64,000 bases of DNA from positions 1,240,001 to 1,304,000 of the forward strand of contig NZ_JAHUZG010000001.1 in assembly GCF_019218285.1 (NCBI RefSeq), given 5' to 3'. Under the pieces are notes generated by a model that searched no databases, was not told the origin of the DNA, and was given only the letters and a program-made list of their open reading frames with translations. Each line of letters opens with the position of its first letter. Position 1 is the first letter of the stretch. The translations under genes and the position numbers were made by a program. This stretch comes from Antarctobacter sediminis. GTDB lineage: Bacteria; Pseudomonadota; Alphaproteobacteria; Rhodobacterales; Rhodobacteraceae. This document shows positions 58,826 to 64,000 of this stretch, in pieces.

Positions 58826-60712
58826 ATGTCCGACAATCGTCTCCATCTTGCCGAGGCCAAACTGGCCCAGGCCAAGGCCCGGCGAGGCCAGCCCATCAGC
58901 CATATCCTGATGGACGAAGGGCGGGTTGCGCCGACGGAAATGCTGGGCGCAATGGCCGAGGCAAGCCGCATCGGCCAACCGGTGCCGCAGGTCGTCGTGG
59001 CCGAGGCCATCGCCTCTCGCGAGGATGTTCTCAACGCGCAGGCCCAGCACTTCGGTGCCCTCGTCCTGCGCCGCAAGGACAGCCCGCCAGATCCCGATCT
59101 GACCGACGTGCTGCCTGCCGCCTTTTGCCTTGAGCACGGCGTGCTGCCATGGATGCGGGTGGGCGAAACCCTGTTCCTTGCCACCTCGCGCCCCGAGGAC
59201 TACCCGAAACTTCTGCCGCAACTGCCACCGGACATCGGACCGGTGGTCATGGCGCTGGCTTTGGAATCCGACATTCACGCGGAAATCTCGGCCCGCGCCG
59301 GGGCCCAACTTGCCGCCGAGGCCGAAACATGGGTTCCCGCCGAAGACAGCTGTCGCGACCTTGGGCAGGTGACGCCGCGCACGCGGTTGCTTGCAACCGG
59401 TGCCGGGCTGCTCTGCCTGTTGTTGTTGATCTTCGCGCCGCGTCTGCTTTTTGCCGCTGCCCTTGGCCTGGCGCTGGGGTCGCTCTTGCTGGCGCAGGTG
59501 CTCAAGCTGGCGGCGCTGACAGCCCTGCCCAGACGGCACGTCCCGATGCGGGCCGAACTGCCCGATGACCCGCCGCTGGTGTCGATCCTCGTGCCGCTTT
59601 ACCACGAGGAAGACATTGCGCAGACGCTGGTCGCGCGGTTGTCGCGCCTGACCTATCCCAAGGCCCTGCTGGATGTGGTCCTTGTTCTGGAAGCGGGAGA
59701 CGAGCTGACACGGGAAACGCTTGCCCGCACGCGCCTGCCCGCCTGGATGCGCACGATCACCGTGCCGCCCGGTCAGATCACGACCAAACCCCGCGCCTTG
59801 AACTATGCCTACCGGTTCACCCGGGGCCAGATCGTCGGCATCTATGACGCCGAAGACGCCCCCGCCCCCGATCAACTCACCCGCGTCGTGGGCCATTTCG
59901 ACCGCGCCCAGCCCGAGGTCGGCTGCTTGCAAGGGGTGCTGGACTATTACAACCCGCGCGCCAACTGGCTGTCACGCTGTTTCACCATCGAATACGCAAG
60001 CTGGTTCCGCATCATGCTGCCGGGACTGTCCCGGCTGGGCCTCGTGGTGCCGCTGGGCGGAACCACGGTGTTTTTCCGCCGCGATGTGCTGGAAAAGGTC
60101 TCCGGCTGGGATGCGCACAACGTCACCGAGGACGCGGATCTGGGCGTGCGGCTGGCCCGCCACGGCTACCGCACCGAACTGATTGCCTCGGTCACGCGCG
60201 AAGAAGCGAACAACCGGTTCTGGCCGTGGATCAAGCAACGCTCGCGCTGGCTCAAGGGCTATGGCATCACGTGGTGGGTGCACTCGCGCCGCCCGGTCCG
60301 GCTGTGGCGCGATCTGGGGCCGAAACGCTTTACCGGCTTTCAGATCCTTTTTCTGACAACCCTCGTGCAATTCGCGCTGGCACCGGTGCTCTGGTCCTTC
60401 TGGCTGATCCTGTTTGGCCTGCCGCATCCACTGGACCCGGTCCTGACACGCCCGTTGATCCTTGGACTGACCGCGCTGTTCCTCAGCGCCGAAGCGGTGT
60501 CGATTGTCATCGGACTGGCCGCACTGGCCCGCAGCCCGCACCGCGCGCTGTTTCCATGGGTGCCAACGCTTTTCGCCTATTTCCCGCTGGGCACTGCGGC
60601 GATCTACAAGGCGCTATGGGAAACCGCGAAAAGCCCGTTCTACTGGGACAAGACCCAGCACGGCAAATCCGCCCCCGACCGCCCCGGCACCGACACCCCG
60701 CCCGAGGGCTAG
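58826..60712 (+). CDS. MshEN-like domain fused to a membrane family 2 glycosyltransferase
   Basis: A 628-residue protein. Residues about 15-90 hold two tandem copies of a GspE-N/MshEN-like unit (RRGQPISHILMDEG and RIGQPVPQVVVAEA), a fold known to bind cyclic di-GMP. After two membrane helices near 190-235 is a GT2 domain: SILVPLYHEED, GIYDAEDAPAP (DxD-like), TEDADLGVRLARHG and the QRxRW-type KQRSRWLKGYG, followed by C-terminal helices. The motifs indicate a processive polysaccharide synthase. Sensing of c-di-GMP is inferred. Monocistronic. Confidence 0.85.
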   Translation: MSDNRLHLAEAKLAQAKARRGQPISHILMDEGRVAPTEMLGAMAEASRIGQPVPQVVVAEAIASREDVLNAQAQHFGALVLRRKDSPPDPDLTDVLPAAFCLEHGVLPWMRVGETLFLATSRPEDYPKLLPQLPPDIGPVVMALALESDIHAEISARAGAQLAAEAETWVPAEDSCRDLGQVTPRTRLLATGAGLLCLLLLIFAPRLLFAAALGLALGSLLLAQVLKLAALTALPRRHVPMRAELPDDPPLVSILVPLYHEEDIAQTLVARLSRLTYPKALLDVVLVLEAGDELTRETLARTRLPAWMRTITVPPGQITTKPRALNYAYRFTRGQIVGIYDAEDAPAPDQLTRVVGHFDRAQPEVGCLQGVLDYYNPRANWLSRCFTIEYASWFRIMLPGLSRLGLVVPLGGTTVFFRRDVLEKVSGWDAHNVTEDADLGVRLARHGYRTELIASVTREEANNRFWPWIKQRSRWLKGYGITWWVHSRRPVRLWRDLGPKRFTGFQILFLTTLVQFALAPVLWSFWLILFGLPHPLDPVLTRPLILGLTALFLSAEAVSIVIGLAALARSPHRALFPWVPTLFAYFPLGTAAIYKALWETAKSPFYWDKTQHGKSAPDRPGTDTPPEG

Positions 60713-60727
60713 GCGCATAACCGGCGG

Positions 60728-61378
60728 TCAGATCGACATGTGTTCGGCGTTGTCCTGTTTCAGGCGGGTGATGAAGGCAACCGAGATATGGTCCCGCAGC
60801 GCCTTGTAGGCCGCATCCTCATCCCGCTTGGAAATCGCTTCGACGATGGCGTCATGTTCGCCAAGGGCAATTTCGCCCCGCCCCTGCACCGCCAGCGAGG
60901 TCGTCGCCATCAGCGCCATGGACCGATAGACAAGGTCCAGTTGCTGCACCAGATAGCGGTTGTGCGAAGACAGGTGAATCATGCGGTGAAAACGCCGGTT
61001 CGCCCGCGCCATGGCCGCCGGATCATTCAACAGCGCACGATCCTCCTCGATCATGTCGCGCAGGACGCGCACTTCTTCCTCGGTCGCATGGCGCGCCGCC
61101 AGCCGCGCCGCCAGCCCCTCCAGTTCAGAGCGCACGGCATAAAGCTCGGCCATCTGGTTGTGATCCAGCGAGGCGACAATCAGCGACCGCCCGTCACGCG
61201 CCAAGAGCGATTGCGTTTCCAACCGCTGCAATGCCTCGCGGATCGGCGTCCGCGACACGCCGAAACGGTCCGCCAGTTCGCTTTCCACCAGGCGGTCCCC
61301 CGGCTTGTAGATACCTGAATCGATCGCTTCCAGGATCATCGTATAGGCATCTTTTTGTGCCGGTTTGGCCTCGGCCAT
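60728..61378 (-). CDS. GntR-family (FadR/VanR) regulator
   Basis: A 216-residue regulator with an N-terminal winged helix (GDRLVESELADRFGVSRTPIREALQRLE) and an FCD-type effector domain (residues ~80-210; RANRRFHRMIHLSSHNRYLVQQ). The FCD metal-ligand histidines are visible in this part. The start at MAEAKPAQ follows gggaggg, in preference to the 7-residue upstream extension. It ends 15 bases from the convergent glycosyltransferase gene. Target genes unknown. Confidence 0.9.
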   Translation of the reverse strand: MAEAKPAQKDAYTMILEAIDSGIYKPGDRLVESELADRFGVSRTPIREALQRLETQSLLARDGRSLIVASLDHNQMAELYAVRSELEGLAARLAARHATEEEVRVLRDMIEEDRALLNDPAAMARANRRFHRMIHLSSHNRYLVQQLDLVYRSMALMATTSLAVQGRGEIALGEHDAIVEAISKRDEDAAYKALRDHISVAFITRLKQDNAEHMSI

Positions 61379-61480
61379 CGGAACCCTCCCTGCGTCCATC
61401 GCGTCACGATAACGTCACCGATGCAGGGGGTTCAAGCGGCGCGGATTGCCGCGCGCCCGCAAACACCCTAGCTAGACGCC

Positions 61481-62125
61481 ATGACCAAGGACAGATTTGC
61501 CCATGTAAGGGCCTGGGTCTTTGACCTGGACAACACGCTCTACTCTCCGGCGGTGCGGCTCTTCGACCAGATCGAAGCCCGCATGAACGCCTATGTCATG
61601 CGCGTCACCGGCGCCGCCGCCGAAGAAGCCGCGCATCTGCGCCGCGACTACTGGGCGCGCTACGGCACCACGCTGGCGGGCCTGATGACCCACCATGAAA
61701 TCGATCCCGAAGATTACCTCGTGGACGTACATGACATCTCGTTCGACGCACTGACACCGGACCCGCATCTTGCCCGGCTGATTTCGGATCTGCCCGGCCG
61801 CAAGATCGTCTATACCAACGGCAGCGCGCCCTATGCGGCACAGGTCCTCAAGGCGCGCGGACTGGATGCGGCATTCGATGCGATCTATGGCGTCGAGCAC
61901 GCCGATTTCGCGCCCAAACCCCAGGCAGAAGCCTTTGAACGCGTCTTTGCCCGCGACGGGTTGACCCCGACCGAGGCCGCCATGTTCGAGGATGACCCCC
62001 GCAACCTGGCCGCCCCTCATGCCATGGGCATGCAGACGGTCCACGTGGCGCCAGAACCTGTCCCCGCGCCGCATATCCACCACCATACCGACGATCTGGG
62101 CGGGTTCCTGCGCCACCTGCGCTAA
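61481..62125 (+). CDS. HAD-family pyrimidine 5'-nucleotidase
   Basis: A 214-residue haloacid-dehalogenase-fold phosphatase. Motif I is FDLDNTLYS, motif II VYTNGSAP, and motif III/IV APKPQAEAF..MFEDDPRNL. It belongs to the Sdt1/pyrimidine 5'-nucleotidase group. It is monocistronic, with a His-rich C-terminal segment (HIHHHTDD). Confidence 0.88.
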   Translation: MTKDRFAHVRAWVFDLDNTLYSPAVRLFDQIEARMNAYVMRVTGAAAEEAAHLRRDYWARYGTTLAGLMTHHEIDPEDYLVDVHDISFDALTPDPHLARLISDLPGRKIVYTNGSAPYAAQVLKARGLDAAFDAIYGVEHADFAPKPQAEAFERVFARDGLTPTEAAMFEDDPRNLAAPHAMGMQTVHVAPEPVPAPHIHHHTDDLGGFLRHLR

Positions 62126-62229
62126 GCACCGGGCGGCTGGAACACGTCCTCCGGCATGCGTCATTTCGCACCTGTTCGCTGCACCGCAGAATGCTAAATC
62201 AAACGCAGCTCGAATAAGGAGACGCGAAT

Positions 62230-62436
62230 ATGACCATCGCCGAGACAACCACCACCGACACCGCGCCGAAACAGGCGCTCTCGGGCGAACAGACCTTCTT
62301 TCTGATCGCTCTCGTGCTGGTCGCCCTCGGCGCGGGCATGACGATTCTCTTCGGCCTGCCGGGTCTTGCCATGACGGCGCTGGCGCTTGTGCCCGTGGCC
62401 TATGCGCTGCTGATCCTGATCAGCGTCGGCAAGTAA
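62230..62436 (+). CDS. Small hypothetical membrane protein
   Basis: A 68-residue protein with two membrane helices (FFLIALVLVALGAGMTILFG and AMTALALVPVAYALLILIS). It is preceded by aaggaga. No family recognised. It lies in the same direction as, and 57 bases before, the monooxygenase gene. Confidence 0.7.
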   Translation: MTIAETTTTDTAPKQALSGEQTFFLIALVLVALGAGMTILFGLPGLAMTALALVPVAYALLILISVGK

Positions 62437-62493
62437 GCCGCATGGAACATGGCACCGCCCCGCCCTAGATTGCCGGGAAAAGGAGGCAGAGCC

Positions 62494-63687
62494 ATGGATT
62501 ACGACATCGTCATTTCGGGCGGCGGCATCGCGGGACTGACCGCAGCCGCCGGTTTTGCCTCGGCCGGGTTCAAGACCCTCTGCGTCGATCCCTCGCCGCC
62601 CGTCACCGATAGTGCCGCCGAAGGCGCCGACCTGCGCACCACCGCCTTTCTGCAACCCGCGCAGGCCTTCCTTGATGAGATCGGCCTCTGGCCGCGCCTG
62701 GCCGATCACGCCATGCCATTACAGGTAATGCGCATCGTCGACGCCGGAGGCCCCGTGGCCGAACCCCGCGTGACCAAGGATTTCGACGCCGGAGACATCT
62801 CGGACAAGCCCTTCGGCTGGAACCTGCCGAACTGGTTGCTGCGCCGGGAAATGGCCGCGCGACTGGGCGAACTGGCCAATGTAGACTTCCGCCCCGGCAC
62901 CGGCACAACGTCGCTGTTCACCCGCGACGGCGAAGCCCGCGTGACCCTCTCCGATGGCAGCCGCCTGCGCTGCCGGCTGGTGATCGCGGCCGACGGCCGC
63001 AACTCGCCCATGAGACAGGCCGCAGACATCGGCGTCCGCACCACGCGGTTCGGACAAAAGGCACTGGCTTTCGCGGTGACCCACCCGATCCCGCATTGCA
63101 ATGTCTCGACCGAGATCCACCGCACCGGCGGCCCTTTCACCCTTGTCCCCCTACCCGACCATCAAGGCATGCCCTGCTCGGCCGTGGTTTGGATGGAAGA
63201 CGGCCCCAAGGCCGAACGCCTGCGCAGGCTCGACACAGACGATTTCGAAGCAGAAATGTCCGACAGATCCTGCCGCCTGTTCGGCCCGCTGAAACTGGCC
63301 TCGCGTCGGACAATCTGGCCGATCATCGCGCAAGAGGCCGAACGCCTGAGCAGCCAGCGACTGGCCCTGATCGCCGAAGCCGCGCATGTGGTGCCACCCA
63401 TCGGCGCCCAGGGGTTGAACATGAGCCTGAACGACATCGCCGCCCTGCGCGACCTCGCCATGGAAAACCCCGAAACGCTTGGCAATCAGCAGATGCTGGA
63501 CACCTACCATGACGCCCGCATGCCCGATATCCGCACACGCGTTGCCGGCATCACAACACTGAACCGGATCTCGCAACTCTCGGCCGAACCACTGCGCGAT
63601 ATCCGCGCCAAGGGCCTCGATGCGCTCTACAGCCTTAAGCCGGTACGCAGAACGCTGATGCAAATGGGCCTTGGCGCGCGCAGTTAG
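62494..63687 (+). CDS. UbiH/UbiF-type FAD-dependent monooxygenase
   Basis: A 397-residue flavoprotein monooxygenase. It begins YDIVISGGGIAGLTAAAGFA (GxGxxG), with DLRTTAFLQPA, and the FAD-contact block LIAEAAHVVPPIGAQGLNMSLNDI near residue 285. It probably hydroxylates the ubiquinone precursor ring. The usual GDAAH motif is EAAHV here, a conservative variation. The start at aggaggcagagccATG is clear. Ends at a compact palindromic element. Confidence 0.9.
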   Translation: MDYDIVISGGGIAGLTAAAGFASAGFKTLCVDPSPPVTDSAAEGADLRTTAFLQPAQAFLDEIGLWPRLADHAMPLQVMRIVDAGGPVAEPRVTKDFDAGDISDKPFGWNLPNWLLRREMAARLGELANVDFRPGTGTTSLFTRDGEARVTLSDGSRLRCRLVIAADGRNSPMRQAADIGVRTTRFGQKALAFAVTHPIPHCNVSTEIHRTGGPFTLVPLPDHQGMPCSAVVWMEDGPKAERLRRLDTDDFEAEMSDRSCRLFGPLKLASRRTIWPIIAQEAERLSSQRLALIAEAAHVVPPIGAQGLNMSLNDIAALRDLAMENPETLGNQQMLDTYHDARMPDIRTRVAGITTLNRISQLSAEPLRDIRAKGLDALYSLKPVRRTLMQMGLGARS

Positions 63688-63689
63688 AA

Positions 63690-63853
63690 AAAGAAAAAAA
63701 GGGGGCGCTGCCCCCTCTTGGCCTATTGGCCAATTCACCCCAGGGATATTTTCAGACAGAAGAAACTCAAAGCGCGCGTTTTTCGGCTTCTTCTTGGGAA
63801 AAATACTCCGGGGGAGTCGACCGAAGGGAGACGGGGGCAGAGCCCCCTTTTTT
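63690..63853. repeat. Large palindromic intergenic element with two convergent terminators
   Basis: The gap between two convergent genes is symmetric. GGGGG-CGCTG-CCCCC (63701-63715) with an A-run before it is a minus-strand terminator. GGGGGC-AGA-GCCCCC plus six T (63833-63853) is the plus-strand one. Between them, 63738-63764 and 63788-63813 are imperfect inverted copies of about 26 bases (ccc-gg-ata-ttttc..agaagaa). It resembles a Rhodobacteraceae intergenic repeat; copy number in the genome was not checked. Confidence 0.75.
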
Positions 63854-63862
63854 CGGTCCGCC

Positions 63863-64000
63863 TCAGAGGACCTCGTCAACCACCTTGCGCAAGCGTGCGA
63901 CAGTCCCGTCGACGTCATAGAGCTTGTCGAGACCGAAAAGACCGATGCGGAAGGTGGAAAACTCCGGCGGCTCATCGCATTGCAGCGGCACGCCTGCTGC
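63863..64000 (-). CDS. Class V aminotransferase, C-terminal fragment
   Basis: Only the last 45 residues are inside the window. The readable part (AAGVPLQCDEPPEFSTFRIG, then LFGLDKLYDVDGTVARL) matches the C terminus of alanine/serine-glyoxylate-type aminotransferases of class V. The gene continues beyond position 64000. It is convergent with the monooxygenase gene and served by the palindromic terminator element. Confidence 0.8.
   Translation of the reverse strand, partial: AAGVPLQCDEPPEFSTFRIGLFGLDKLYDVDGTVARLRKVVDEVL

Noticed and set aside
1-64000. CRISPR array, prophage or insertion sequence
   Set aside because: No regularly spaced repeats, integrase, transposase or phage structural genes were seen.

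Overview
The window is a GC-rich chromosomal segment of an alphaproteobacterium, most likely of the Roseobacter/Rhodobacteraceae group. The basis is the gene complement: a bolA and J-domain pair, an aa3 oxidase subunit I gene flanked by DUF1127 proteins, a chvE-gguAB-gbpR sugar locus, a TupA tungstate importer beside a Tat-exported cytochrome-linked formate dehydrogenase, and an FNR-type box beside the oxidase. No insertion sequence, phage gene or CRISPR array was seen. The only RNA gene found with confidence is one tRNA-Leu(GAG).

Layout. 0-6.5 kb: housekeeping genes (gatB, bolA, a J-domain protein, exported msrB, a fasciclin protein, sdaA, a cupin regulator). 6.6-27.5 kb: a large formate dehydrogenase locus. 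Its left arm (minus strand) runs DUF3305, DUF3306, TorD-like chaperone, small Tat protein, catalytic, Fe-S and cytochrome b subunits, a WD40-cytochrome c fusion, a 41-residue membrane peptide and a response regulator. Tungstate transporter genes and a regulator with a periplasmic-binding-protein domain follow. Its right arm (plus strand) runs a 649-residue polyferredoxin, then DUF6494, Mrp, a lipoate-ligase-like protein, DUF6505 and a sensor kinase. A TupA-derived cytochrome c is encoded on the opposite strand between them. 27.6-35.2 kb: an acyltransferase, then a probable iron/heme operon (hemP, imelysin, bfd, bfr, di-heme protein, second imelysin, DUF1513). 35.2-40.5 kb: a four-gene acyl-CoA/acetate operon (MaoC-Pta, AckA, CoA-transferase A and B) with a perfect FNR box upstream, and an FAD oxidoreductase. 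40.5-49.2 kb: a ChvE-type sugar importer with a non-phosphorylating arabinose/galactose pathway and its LysR regulator. 49.2-64 kb: tRNA-Leu, lipB, two DUF1127 genes, ctaD, several hypothetical proteins, two glycosyltransferases, yqeY, carA, a GntR regulator, a HAD phosphatase, a UbiH-type monooxygenase and the end of an aminotransferase gene.

How the parts work together. The formate locus contains what a tungsten-dependent, periplasmic, quinone- or cytochrome-coupled formate dehydrogenase would need: metal import, metal-responsive control, Fe-S and Tat maturation, electron-transfer subunits, and a two-component system whose two halves end the two divergent arms. Less usual elements are the WD40-cytochrome fusion, the heme protein built on one lobe of a tungstate-binding protein, and a response regulator that lacks the sigma-54 contact loop. 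These are the best candidates for new biology here. Family names come from recognising sequence motifs by eye; no database search was run.
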